This document shows, piece by piece, positions 33,200 to 41,311 of a DNA stretch of 64,000 nt. The stretch covers positions 2,294,001 to 2,358,000 of the forward strand of contig NZ_JAFBCD010000001.1 in assembly GCF_016907545.1 (NCBI RefSeq), in the 5' to 3' direction. How positions within the stretch are numbered: position 1 is the first letter of the stretch; every line of letters starts with the position of its first letter. Source of the stretch: Paenarthrobacter ilicis. Lineage in GTDB: Bacteria; Actinomycetota; Actinomycetes; Actinomycetales; Micrococcaceae. The position numbers and the translations under genes were made by a program. The notes beneath the pieces were generated by a model. The model was not told the origin of the DNA and searched no databases. It was given only the letters and a program-made list of their open reading frames with translations.

Positions 33200-34444
33200 A
33201 TGGCCGAGCCCACCACATCAACTTCCAAGCGCAAGGCAGCATCAGCGGCACTGTCGCCGGAAAAGGCCGAAACCCTGCGGCAGTTGCGCGCCAACGTTGG
33301 CCAACTGTCCACCAGCACCATGCGGAAACTGGAGAAGTCACTCCCCTGGTACAGCCGCTTGAGTTCCGATGAACGCTCGGCACTGGGGCTGGTGGCCCAA
33401 AACGGCATCGCAGCTTTTGTGACCTGGTACGAGCGCCCCAGCTCGCCGTCATGGATCCTCACCGACGTCTTCGGCAACGCACCCACAGAACTCACGCGGT
33501 CCATCAGCCTGCAAAAGGCCCTCCAACTCATCCGGATCGTTGTTGAAGTGGTGGAGGACCAGGTTCCCGTCATCGCGCCGGAAGCGGATCAGCCCTCGCT
33601 CAGGGAAGCCGTCCTCAGGTATTCCCGCGAAGTGGCTTTTGCCGCAGCTGACGTGTACGCACGCGCTGCAGAATCACGCGGTTCGTGGGACACCCGGCTG
33701 GAAGCCCTCATAGTGGACGCAATACTCCGCGGAGAAAATACCGATGCTCTGAGGTCCCGGATCGCCGCACTGGGATGGAAAGCACAGGAGCGGTTCACCG
33801 TCATGGTGGGCAATTCGCCGTCCGAACCCAGCGCCAGCTATGTCAGCGAACTTCGCAGGACAGCCGGCCGCTTTGCAGAAGACGCTTTGGTAGGCATCCA
33901 AGGCGATCGGCTCATTCTGATCCTGGGAGGACTCCAGGACCGGGACACCGCATACGTCAAGCTCAGTGAACTTTTTGCCCCGGGAGCGGTTGTTTACGGG
34001 CCGGAGGCGGGTTCCCTGGTGGAGGCCAGCAGTTCCGCGCAGGCAGCGTTTGCGGGACTCACCGCGGCCCGCGCATGGCCGTCCGCCCCCCGCCCTGTAG
34101 CTGCCGACGACCTTCTGCCGGAGCGCGTGGTCTCCGGTGACGACGCCGCCCGCAGATCCCTGATCAAAAACATCTACAGGCCCTTGCTGGCTGCCTCCAA
34201 CGGCTTGGTGGAGACCCTGGGGACATACCTCGAGCTGGGCCACTCCCTGGAAGCCACGGCACGTGAACTGTTCGTCCATGCCAATACAGTGCGCTACCGT
34301 CTAAAGCGCGTCTGTGACGTCACAGGATGGGATCCACTGCTGCCGCGGGAGGCATTCGTGCTGCAAACCGCGTTGGTGGTGGGCCGCCTTTCAGCCCAGC
34401 CGAAAGCCGCTCCAGAGCGTCATTCGTCCCGTTCGCAGAACTGA
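33200..34444 (+). CDS. fasR: PucR/CdaR-type helix-turn-helix regulator, FasR-like
   Basis: A 414-residue regulator. The C-terminal PucR-type HTH is clear: YLELGHSLEATARELFVHAN followed by TVRYRLKRVCDVTGWD. The central region is GGDEF-like/unknown, and the N-terminal third is helical (AETLRQLRANVGQLSTSTMR). It lies directly upstream of fabD-fabH-acpP-fabF, the position of Streptomyces FasR, the activator of fatty acid synthase genes, so the same role is inferred. Start MAEPTTSTSKRKAA at 33200 fits TATGCT (33188-33193) as -10 of a leaderless transcript; ATG 33164 is an alternative. Confidence 0.88.
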   Translation: MAEPTTSTSKRKAASAALSPEKAETLRQLRANVGQLSTSTMRKLEKSLPWYSRLSSDERSALGLVAQNGIAAFVTWYERPSSPSWILTDVFGNAPTELTRSISLQKALQLIRIVVEVVEDQVPVIAPEADQPSLREAVLRYSREVAFAAADVYARAAESRGSWDTRLEALIVDAILRGENTDALRSRIAALGWKAQERFTVMVGNSPSEPSASYVSELRRTAGRFAEDALVGIQGDRLILILGGLQDRDTAYVKLSELFAPGAVVYGPEAGSLVEASSSAQAAFAGLTAARAWPSAPRPVAADDLLPERVVSGDDAARRSLIKNIYRPLLAASNGLVETLGTYLELGHSLEATARELFVHANTVRYRLKRVCDVTGWDPLLPREAFVLQTALVVGRLSAQPKAAPERHSSRSQN

Positions 34445-34447
34445 ACC

Positions 34448-34466
34448 GTTGTAGACTTCCTACAAA
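34448..34466. promoter_or_regulatory. Candidate FasR operator upstream of fabD
   Basis: GTTGTAG-ACTTC-CTACAAAC contains perfect 6-base inverted arms TTGTAG/CTACAA (34449-34454 and 34460-34465). It lies 67 bases before the fabD start, in the 88-base gap after the FasR-like gene. The arm is shared with the inverted repeat ahead of the regulator gene. Confidence 0.45.
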
Positions 34467-34532
34467 CCGACCCAGTGAGCTTGGTGTACCGAAACACCAG
34501 TGGATCACGCGGCAATTTGGAAAGCTGGATAC

Positions 34533-35462
34533 GTGCTTGCAATCGTCTGCCCTGGACAGGGCTCCCAGACCCCCGGTTTTTTGGCTCCCTGGCTGGAACT
34601 CCCCTCCGTAGAAGGTCATCTGGCCTCCCTGAGCGAGATCGCGGGCCTGGACCTCAAGGCCCATGGCACCACCTCTGATGAAGAAACCATCAAGGACACT
34701 GCTGTTGCCCAGCCTTTGATCGTGGCAGCCGGCTTGGTGGCCGCCAAGTCCTTGTTCGATGTTGAGCTCAGCACCCTCCCGGTTCTCCTTGCCGGGCACT
34801 CTGTCGGCGAGATCACCGCCTCTGCCCTGGCCGGAGTCCTGAGCGAAGCGGACGCCATGTCCTTCGTCCGCGAACGCGCCAACAGCATGGCGGCCGCAGC
34901 CGCCGTCACACCCACCGGCATGAGCGCTGTTGTGGGTGGAGACCCTGCAGAGGTTCTCTCGGCGATTGAAGCCGCCGGCGCAACTCCCGCCAACGTCAAC
35001 GGTGCCGGACAGACCGTCGCCGCAGGAACCTTTGAGCAACTCAAGGCACTGGCGGATAACCCGCCGGCAAAAGCCCGGGTTATCCCCCTGAAGGTAGCCG
35101 GTGCCTTCCACACGTTGCACATGGCGCCCGCAGTCAGCGCGCTGGAGGCCCTGAAGCCTTCCTTGTCGCCGCATAATCCTTCCGTTCCGTTGTTGTCCAA
35201 CCACGACGGCAAGGAGGTCACGGCGGGAACTGCCGCCGTCGACAGCCTCATTGCCCAGGTGTCACGTCCGGTCCGCTGGGACCTGTGCATGGAAACCATG
35301 GTCAACCGCGGTGTCACGGGTGTCATCGAACTGGCTCCTGCCGGAACGTTGGCCGGTCTTGCCAAGCGCGGCATGCCGGGCGTCAAGACCGTTGCTGTGA
35401 AGACCCCGGATGACTTGTCCGCGGCTCTGGCGCTGTTTGCTGAATTGGAAGGACAGGCATGA
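34533..35462 (+). CDS. fabD: Malonyl-CoA:ACP S-malonyltransferase
   Basis: Loads malonyl groups onto acyl carrier protein for type II fatty acid synthesis. The 309-residue protein shows GQGSQTPG near the N-terminus, the nucleophile Ser90 in AGHSVGE, the substrate Arg in FVRERANSM, and the catalytic His in VAGAFHTLHM. GTG 34533 gives the family-typical start VLAIVCPGQGSQ. GGAAAGC lies upstream. The stop overlaps the fabH start by 4 bases, so translation is coupled. Confidence 0.95.
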   Translation: MLAIVCPGQGSQTPGFLAPWLELPSVEGHLASLSEIAGLDLKAHGTTSDEETIKDTAVAQPLIVAAGLVAAKSLFDVELSTLPVLLAGHSVGEITASALAGVLSEADAMSFVRERANSMAAAAAVTPTGMSAVVGGDPAEVLSAIEAAGATPANVNGAGQTVAAGTFEQLKALADNPPAKARVIPLKVAGAFHTLHMAPAVSALEALKPSLSPHNPSVPLLSNHDGKEVTAGTAAVDSLIAQVSRPVRWDLCMETMVNRGVTGVIELAPAGTLAGLAKRGMPGVKTVAVKTPDDLSAALALFAELEGQA

Positions 35463-36520
35463 GCACTCCGGTACTCAAAAAGGCTGCGGTCAACGAGAAC
35501 GCAAGGATTCTTGGCATCGGCGCCTACCGCCCCGACGTCATCGTCACCAACGAGGACGTCTGCCAATGGATCGACTCCTCCGACGAGTGGATCCGCCAGC
35601 GCACAGGCATCATCACACGCCATCGCGCCGCTGCCGATGTCAGCGTCATTGACATGGCTGAGGGCGCAGCCCGCGAAGCCCTGCAGCAGGCCGGTATCGA
35701 GGCATCCCAGCTGGGTGCCGTGATCGTGTCCACCGTGACTCATCCTTACGCCACTCCGTCGGCTGCTGCGGCCCTCACCGACCGTTTGGGAGCGACGCCG
35801 GCACCCGCCTTCGACATCTCGGCAGCCTGTGCCGGGTACTGCTACGGCGTCGCGCAAGCTGACGCCCTGGTCCGGTCAGGAGCGGCGGAGTACGTTTTGG
35901 TGGTCGGCGCCGAGAAGCTCTCCGACGTGATCGACAATCACGAGCGGACCATCTCGTTCCTGCTCGGAGACGGTGCTGGCGCCGTTGTGGTCGGCCCGTC
36001 CGACACGCCCGGCATTGGACCTTCCGTGTGGGGCTCGGACGGAAGCAAGTGGGATGCCATCGGCATGACCCACTCCCTGGAAGACGTCAAGAAGCTCGGC
36101 GAATCGGCCCGGCACTCCGATGAAATCGATGACCCTGCGATCCTTTCCGCCACCCAGGACGTCTGGCCCACCCTCCGTCAGGACGGCCAGACGGTGTTCC
36201 GCTGGGCGGTGTGGGAAATGGCAAAGGTTGCCCAGCAAGCGCTGGACGCAGCCGGCATCGAGGCCACCGACCTTGCTGCTTTCGTCCCGCACCAGGCGAA
36301 CATGCGCATCATCGATGAAATGGTCAAGAAACTGAAGCTTCCCGAGTCCGTAGTGATCGGCAGGGACATTGCCCAGGCCGGAAACACGTCCGCCGCGTCC
36401 ATCCCGTTGGCAACCCACCGCCTGCTCAAGGAGAATCCTGAGTTGAGCGGTGGCCTTGCCCTGCAGATCGGTTTCGGCGCAGGACTGGTCTTCGGCGCCC
36501 AAGTGGTTGTCCTGCCATAG
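35459..36520 (+). CDS. fabH: Beta-ketoacyl-ACP synthase III
   Basis: Initiates fatty acid synthesis by condensing an acyl-CoA with malonyl-ACP; in this group branched-chain starters are usual. The 353-residue protein has the catalytic triad Cys124 (ISAACAGY), His in FVPHQANMRI and Asn in AGNTSAAS. The region WIRQRTGI near 45-51 is the conserved CoA/ACP-binding part. ATG 35459 overlaps the fabD stop (ATGA). acpP follows after 104 bases. Confidence 0.95.
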   Translation: MSTPVLKKAAVNENARILGIGAYRPDVIVTNEDVCQWIDSSDEWIRQRTGIITRHRAAADVSVIDMAEGAAREALQQAGIEASQLGAVIVSTVTHPYATPSAAAALTDRLGATPAPAFDISAACAGYCYGVAQADALVRSGAAEYVLVVGAEKLSDVIDNHERTISFLLGDGAGAVVVGPSDTPGIGPSVWGSDGSKWDAIGMTHSLEDVKKLGESARHSDEIDDPAILSATQDVWPTLRQDGQTVFRWAVWEMAKVAQQALDAAGIEATDLAAFVPHQANMRIIDEMVKKLKLPESVVIGRDIAQAGNTSAASIPLATHRLLKENPELSGGLALQIGFGAGLVFGAQVVVLP

Positions 36521-36624
36521 GCCCGGACAACGCCCCCAACTTAATACGGCTTACAAACCCAAACCGTAACCACGGTTTGCCCCCTTTCCGGCAGTAGCCG
36601 GTACAACAAGAAAAGGAGCCAATC

Positions 36625-36870
36625 ATGGCTAGCAACGAAGAAATCCTGGCCGGCCTGGCTGAAATCGTCAACGAAGAAACCGGCCTCGCCCCCGAAGCAG
36701 TCGAGCTCGACAAGTCCTTCACCGAAGACCTCGACATCGACTCCATCTCCATGATGACGATCGTCGTCAACGCTGAAGAGAAGTTCGGCGTACGCATTCC
36801 CGACGAAGAGGTCAAGAACCTCAAGACCGTCGGCGACGCCGTCAACTTCATCGCCAACGCACAGGCCTAG
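36625..36870 (+). CDS. acpP: Acyl carrier protein
   Basis: An 81-residue acidic four-helix protein that carries growing acyl chains on 4'-phosphopantetheine. The attachment Ser40 is in DLDIDSISMM; Ile replaces the more common Leu after the DS pair, as in many actinobacterial ACPs. AAAGGAG lies 8 bases ahead of ATG 36625. Located between fabH and fabF, in the conserved actinobacterial order. Confidence 0.96.
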   Translation: MASNEEILAGLAEIVNEETGLAPEAVELDKSFTEDLDIDSISMMTIVVNAEEKFGVRIPDEEVKNLKTVGDAVNFIANAQA

Positions 36871-37002
36871 TCCTGTTTCCAGCTGCGCCGGGCCGGGACC
36901 AGCCAGTTCCCCGTGCCCGGCACAGCCGCACCAGCCCAAAGATTTTTTGCCTCCCCTGTGGTCTTCACAGCCGGGACGGCTGACCCTACAGAGAGTGATC
37001 GC

Positions 37003-38238
37003 ATGGCACGCAAAGTAGTCATAACCGGTCTGGGGGCCACCACTCCCATCGGCGGCGACGTACCCACAATGTGGCAGAACGCGCTGAAAGGGGTCTCCGG
37101 TGCCCACACGCTCGGTGATGACTGGGTGGCCAAGTATGACCTCCCCGTCCACTTTGCAGCCCGGTGCACGACGCCGGCCCTGGATGTCCTGAGCCGCGTT
37201 GAAGCCAAGCGGATGGACCCGTCAACCCAGTTCGGCGTCATCGCCGCCCGGGAAGCCTGGGCCGATTCCGGCATCGAAGAAATCGACCACGACCGTCTGG
37301 CAGTCGCATTCGCCACAGGCATCGGCGGCGTGTGGACGCTTCTGGACGCCTGGGACACTCTTCGCGACAAGGGCCCCCGCCGTGTGCTGCCGATGACCGT
37401 TCCCATGCTGATGCCCAACGGCGTCGCCGCGGCCGTGAGCCTGGACCTCGGCGCCCGCGCCGGCGCGCACACCCCTGTCTCTGCCTGCGCTTCCGGAACC
37501 GAGGCACTGCACCTTGGGCTGGACCTGATCCGCTCCGGCAAAGCCGACGTGGTCATGTGCGGCGGCGCCGAAGCTGCCATCCACCCGATGCCGATGGCCG
37601 CCTTCTCCTCCATGCAGGCGCTGTCCCGCCGAAACGATGCTCCCGAGCGCGCATCGCGACCCTACGACACCGACCGCGACGGCTTCGTCATGGGTGAAGG
37701 TGCCGGCGCTTTGGTTCTGGAAGCCGAAGAGCACGCCCTCGCCCGCGGTGCCCGCATCTACGCCGAGCTTGCCGGAACGTCCGTGACCGCGGATGCTTAC
37801 CACATCACGGCCCCGGATCCCCAAGGACTGGGTGCCACCCGCGCACTCAAGGCCGCTATGTTCGACGGCCGTATCCAGGCGGAAGACGTGGTGCACGTCA
37901 ACGCGCACGCCACCTCCACTCCCGTGGGCGACAAGCCCGAGTACACGGCCCTGAGGGCCGCCCTGGGCACCCACGTGGACAACGTGGCGGTCTCCGCTAC
38001 GAAGTCCCAGATGGGCCACCTCCTGGGTGCTTCGGGCGCCGTGGAAGCCGTCCTGACCGTCCTGGCCGTCCATGAGCGCAAGGCGCCCGTGACCATCAAC
38101 CTCGAGAACCAGGATCCCGAGATCCCCCTCGACGTTGTGACGACTGCCCGCGACCTTCCCTCAGGGGACATCGTGGCCCTCAGCAACTCCTTCGGGTTTG
38201 GCGGCCACAACGCCGTTATCGCTGTGCGTAACGTCTGA
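37003..38238 (+). CDS. fabF: Beta-ketoacyl-ACP synthase II
   Basis: Elongating condensing enzyme of 411 residues. Catalytic Cys162 is in PVSACASGTEALH, with the two active-site His in NAHATSTPVGD and KSQMGHLLGASG. The typical N-terminus RKVVITGLGATTPIGG supports ATG 37003; the frame upstream to 36913 lacks family similarity. GAGAG lies upstream at modest spacing. Last gene of the fab operon, followed by a strong terminator. Confidence 0.96.
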   Translation: MARKVVITGLGATTPIGGDVPTMWQNALKGVSGAHTLGDDWVAKYDLPVHFAARCTTPALDVLSRVEAKRMDPSTQFGVIAAREAWADSGIEEIDHDRLAVAFATGIGGVWTLLDAWDTLRDKGPRRVLPMTVPMLMPNGVAAAVSLDLGARAGAHTPVSACASGTEALHLGLDLIRSGKADVVMCGGAEAAIHPMPMAAFSSMQALSRRNDAPERASRPYDTDRDGFVMGEGAGALVLEAEEHALARGARIYAELAGTSVTADAYHITAPDPQGLGATRALKAAMFDGRIQAEDVVHVNAHATSTPVGDKPEYTALRAALGTHVDNVAVSATKSQMGHLLGASGAVEAVLTVLAVHERKAPVTINLENQDPEIPLDVVTTARDLPSGDIVALSNSFGFGGHNAVIAVRNV

Positions 38239-38270
38239 CAATTACCCGCCGCCGCATTCCGGTGAAGCAA

Positions 38271-38310
38271 ACAGGAGAGGGCCCCACCTGATGGTGGGGC
38301 CCTCTCCTGT
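38271..38310. terminator. Strong terminator after fab operon
   Basis: A perfect 18 bp stem ACAGGAGAGGGCCCCACC / GGTGGGGCCCTCTCCTGT with a TGAT loop, followed by TGC. It lies between convergent fabF and the DUF3145 gene and likely ends both transcripts. Confidence 0.9.
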
Positions 38311-38340
38311 TGCTATGGGGATTGTGGGTTTTTCGGGTTC

Positions 38341-38844
38341 CTATCCGACCTGATGCAGCCAGCGGACCGGAGCACCCTCGGCTGCGTGGCGGAACGGCTC
38401 CAGTTCTTCATCCCAGGCCTCACCGAGCGCCAGCGACAGTTCGTGGTAAACAGCGGAGGCGTCACCCGCCCCTGATTCGTAGGCATAGCGGATGCGGTCC
38501 TCGGTGACCATGATATTGCCGTGGACGTCGGTCACCGCATGGAAAATTCCGAGCTCGGGCGTATGGGACCAACGGGCCCCGTCGACGCCCTGGCTTGGTT
38601 CCTCCGTGACCTCATAGCGCAGATGTGCCCATCCTCGCAGCGCGGATGCCAGCAGGGCACCTGTGCCGGGCGCGCCGGTCCAGGACAGCTCGGCCCTGAA
38701 CATTCCGGGCGCAGCCGGCTGAGGGGTCCACTCAAGATCGGTTCTCTTGTCGACAACCGATCCAATGGCCCACTCAACGTGCGGGCACAGTGCTGTAGGG
38801 GCTGAGTGCACGAACAAGACACCGCGGGTTGTTGCAACAGACAT
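38341..38844 (-). CDS. DUF3145 family protein
   Basis: A 167-residue actinobacteria-specific protein of unknown function. Family hallmarks: RGVLFVHSAPTALCPHVEWA near the N-terminus, AELSWTGAPGTGALLASAL, GWAHLRYEVTEEPSQG and HELSLALGEAWDEELEPFRH. ATG 38844 has GGAGG 5 bases upstream. No membrane segment. The 244-base gap upstream of it contains an AT-rich CATTATAAATAACTG that may be its promoter. Often found next to fab genes in this group, but no functional link is established. Confidence 0.92.
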   Translation of the reverse strand: MSVATTRGVLFVHSAPTALCPHVEWAIGSVVDKRTDLEWTPQPAAPGMFRAELSWTGAPGTGALLASALRGWAHLRYEVTEEPSQGVDGARWSHTPELGIFHAVTDVHGNIMVTEDRIRYAYESGAGDASAVYHELSLALGEAWDEELEPFRHAAEGAPVRWLHQVG

Positions 38845-39088
38845 TCCATCCTCCATAGCTGTAGGTACGTCTTCCCCAACGACCTCTGCCGGAATGGCTG
38901 CCTTGTGCTGCCGGATGCCCTGCGCTCTGCGGGCCCTCTGTTTTCAGTTATTTATAATGCTACTGACGATCTTGGCATAGAAATATCCTTCAAGGACGTA
39001 GTGAAGGTCTCCCATGGTGCTCTCATTTTGCCGTACCACACCGGTTTCCGCCAGTGCAGTGACGGCAACATGCGCAGCCGGGACCAGT

Positions 39089-40015
39089 TCAGGCCCTGGG
39101 ATGGGCCTGCTGGTAGCTCTGCCGCAACCTGTCCACGGACACGTGGGTGTAGATCTGGGTGGTGGCCAAGCTGCTGTGCCCAAGAATTTCCTGGACAGCG
39201 CGCAGGTCGGCTCCCCCATCCAGCAAATGGGTGGCCGCACTGTGCCGAAGGGCGTGCGGCCCAGTAGCTGAGGTGTCGCCTAGGGACCGCAGTAAATTAT
39301 TAACCACTTCCCTGATCTGCCTGGGGTCTATGCGGTTTCCGCGGGCACCCAGAAACAACGCCGGGCCGCTGTGGCCCGTTGCCACCACCGGACGGCCCCG
39401 CCGGATCCAGTCGTCCACGGCCACTGCTGCCGGAACACCATAGGGAACGGTTCGTTCCTTGTTGCCTTTGCCCAGGACCCGCAGGGTACGACGGTCCTGA
39501 TCGAGGTCGTCCACGTCCAAACCAGCCAGCTCCCCCACCCGGACACCCGTTGCGTACAGAAGTTCCACGATGGCCTTGTTGCGCACGGCCATGGGCGCGC
39601 CGTCAGCAGCCGCCACGGCGAGATCATCCACGATACGGCCCACTTGCTGCTGGTGAAGGACACCGGGAAGTGACTTTTCCCGTTTGGGTGCACGAAGCCG
39701 GACCGCGGGATCAACGTCAATCAGTTCCTCCCGAAGTGCCCAAGCGAGGAAAGACCTGGCGGTTGCTGCACGTCTGGCCAGTGTTGACCGGGCCATGCCC
39801 GATTCGCTTTGGGCACCCAGCCAGCGCCGGAGGCACCCAAGATCCAGGTCTTTCAGATCACTGATGCCCTCCAGTGCAGCGAACCCAAGCAGGCTCTCCA
39901 CATCCGCGACATACGCGCGGATAGTGTGATCGGAGCGCGCCCGCTCACCATCAAGGTAACGCCGGAAGTCACCGACCGTCTTCTGCAGGGCTACCGGCAG
40001 GTCCTGTTTGTCCAC
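39089..40015 (-). CDS. xerC: Tyrosine recombinase XerC
   Basis: Site-specific recombinase that with XerD resolves chromosome dimers at dif. A 308-residue protein with an N-terminal SAM-like core-binding domain (about 5-95) and a C-terminal catalytic domain. Catalytic residues: Arg in ATGVRVGELAGL, His-x2-Arg in GPHALRHSAATH, His in ILGHSSLATTQ and Tyr in QIYTHV. GTG 40015 is chosen; a TTG at 40045 would add ten residues and neither has a strong ribosome binding site. Downstream of dprA on the same strand; it belongs to the conserved housekeeping block rather than to a mobile element. Confidence 0.9.
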   Translation of the reverse strand: MDKQDLPVALQKTVGDFRRYLDGERARSDHTIRAYVADVESLLGFAALEGISDLKDLDLGCLRRWLGAQSESGMARSTLARRAATARSFLAWALREELIDVDPAVRLRAPKREKSLPGVLHQQQVGRIVDDLAVAAADGAPMAVRNKAIVELLYATGVRVGELAGLDVDDLDQDRRTLRVLGKGNKERTVPYGVPAAVAVDDWIRRGRPVVATGHSGPALFLGARGNRIDPRQIREVVNNLLRSLGDTSATGPHALRHSAATHLLDGGADLRAVQEILGHSSLATTQIYTHVSVDRLRQSYQQAHPRA

Positions 40016-40069
40016 CCTTACTACTTTGCCAGCCTCGTTGCCCAACTGATCACAGCAACATGCCGCTGC

Positions 40070-41311
40070 CTAGGATGCCGGCGAAGTCCTGGAACGTTTC
40101 CAGCCACCCCGGTCCGAAACAGCCAGGCCCAACAGGCCCAACCTTCCGAGCCCGGCCCGCACAGCGTCCGGACCCATGCCGGCCACCACACACAATTTCT
40201 CTACGGACGTGGTGGCCCGGAGGGGTAGAGCGTCCAGCAGTATCAGGTCCTCCAGGGACAAGCCATCGTGCGGTGACGCAGGCGCGGCCGGCCCTTCACT
40301 GCCCGACACATCCATGGCACCCGCCAACTCGGTAATCTCGGCGACGTCCGTGACGCACACAGCACCACCTTCACGGAGCAAACGGTGGCAGCCTGCGGAA
40401 TTCGCGCTATGGACGGAGCCGGGCACGGCCGCAACAACCCGCCCAAGGGTTTCCGCATGGTGGGCCGTGTTGAGCGCCCCCGACCGCCATCTGGCTTCCA
40501 CCACCACAGTGACGGATGCCAAGGCCGCAATGATGCGGTTCCGCTGCAGGAACCGGTACCTGGTGGGCGCCGACCCCGGTGGTACCTCGGCTATCACCGC
40601 TCCCCTGGCCGCAACCGTCCTCAGGAGGTCCTCGTTCCCGGACGGATAGAACCTGTCCACACCGCCCGCCATAACCGCGATGGTGGGCATGGCCGTAATA
40701 CTGCCGCCGAGGGCGCCTCTGTGGGCATGGGCATCGATCCCGTAGGCACCACCCGAAACAACCGTGTAGCTTCTCTGGGCCAGACCATACGACAGATCTC
40801 CGGTCACCGAACCGCCGTAGCCGGTGCTGTCCCTGGAGCCAACCAACGCGATGCTCTGCCGAGCGGAGGGAAACGGCTCTTCGTGTCCCCGCCACCACAA
40901 GCACAGCGGCTCCTGCAAACCCAGATCTGCCAACTGGGCCGGCCATAGGTCGTCGCCGGGAACCACCACCCTGCCACCAAGGCGGCGCATGGTTTCAAGG
41001 TCCCGTTCCGGCGCGAGGTCCGGCACCCTGGGTCCCCACCTGCGCAGGCTGGCGGCGAGCCCTGGCCACTGCCCCGGGCCGCCTGCGTCCACAAGAAGGG
41101 ACGTGAGCTCCTGCTCCAGGCGTGGGCCCGCTGCCACCTCCCCGGTAGCAATCCCCAGGGCTTCCAAGGGCCCCACGGCCTTCACCAGAGCCAGGCCCGC
41201 CATATCCTGCGGTTCCATGAGCCGGGCCAAAGCAGCCCGCGCTATCCGTTCCTTTTCCTGCGCTCCACTGACCACCACGGCCTGACGTCCTTTCGTATGT
41301 GCGCTTCTCAT
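40070..41311 (-). CDS. dprA: DNA-processing protein DprA
   Basis: Binds incoming single-stranded DNA and loads RecA in natural transformation. The 413-residue protein has an N-terminal region (about 1-110), the Rossmann-like DprA core with ALVGSRDSTGYGG, VSGGAYGIDAHAHRGAL, AGGVDRFYPSGN and FLQRNRIIAAL, and a C-terminal winged-helix-like part (LRATTSVEKLCVVAGMGP). ATG 41311 overlaps the comM stop by 4 bases, so the genes are coupled. Conserved neighbours comM and yraN support the call. Confidence 0.93.
   Translation of the reverse strand: MRSAHTKGRQAVVVSGAQEKERIARAALARLMEPQDMAGLALVKAVGPLEALGIATGEVAAGPRLEQELTSLLVDAGGPGQWPGLAASLRRWGPRVPDLAPERDLETMRRLGGRVVVPGDDLWPAQLADLGLQEPLCLWWRGHEEPFPSARQSIALVGSRDSTGYGGSVTGDLSYGLAQRSYTVVSGGAYGIDAHAHRGALGGSITAMPTIAVMAGGVDRFYPSGNEDLLRTVAARGAVIAEVPPGSAPTRYRFLQRNRIIAALASVTVVVEARWRSGALNTAHHAETLGRVVAAVPGSVHSANSAGCHRLLREGGAVCVTDVAEITELAGAMDVSGSEGPAAPASPHDGLSLEDLILLDALPLRATTSVEKLCVVAGMGPDAVRAGLGRLGLLGLAVSDRGGWKRSRTSPAS

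Noticed and set aside
38944..39240. 98-codon minus-strand frame ending in MGDLHYVLEGYFYAKIVSSIINN-like tail
   Set aside because: Most of it overlaps xerC in another frame; the tail without a start or ribosome binding site falls in the promoter region of the DUF3145 gene.
39089..40015. Tyrosine recombinase as sign of an integrated element
   Set aside because: Sequence and position with dprA/comM identify housekeeping XerC; no flanking direct repeats or phage genes were seen, and none of the three tRNA genes has an integrase beside it.
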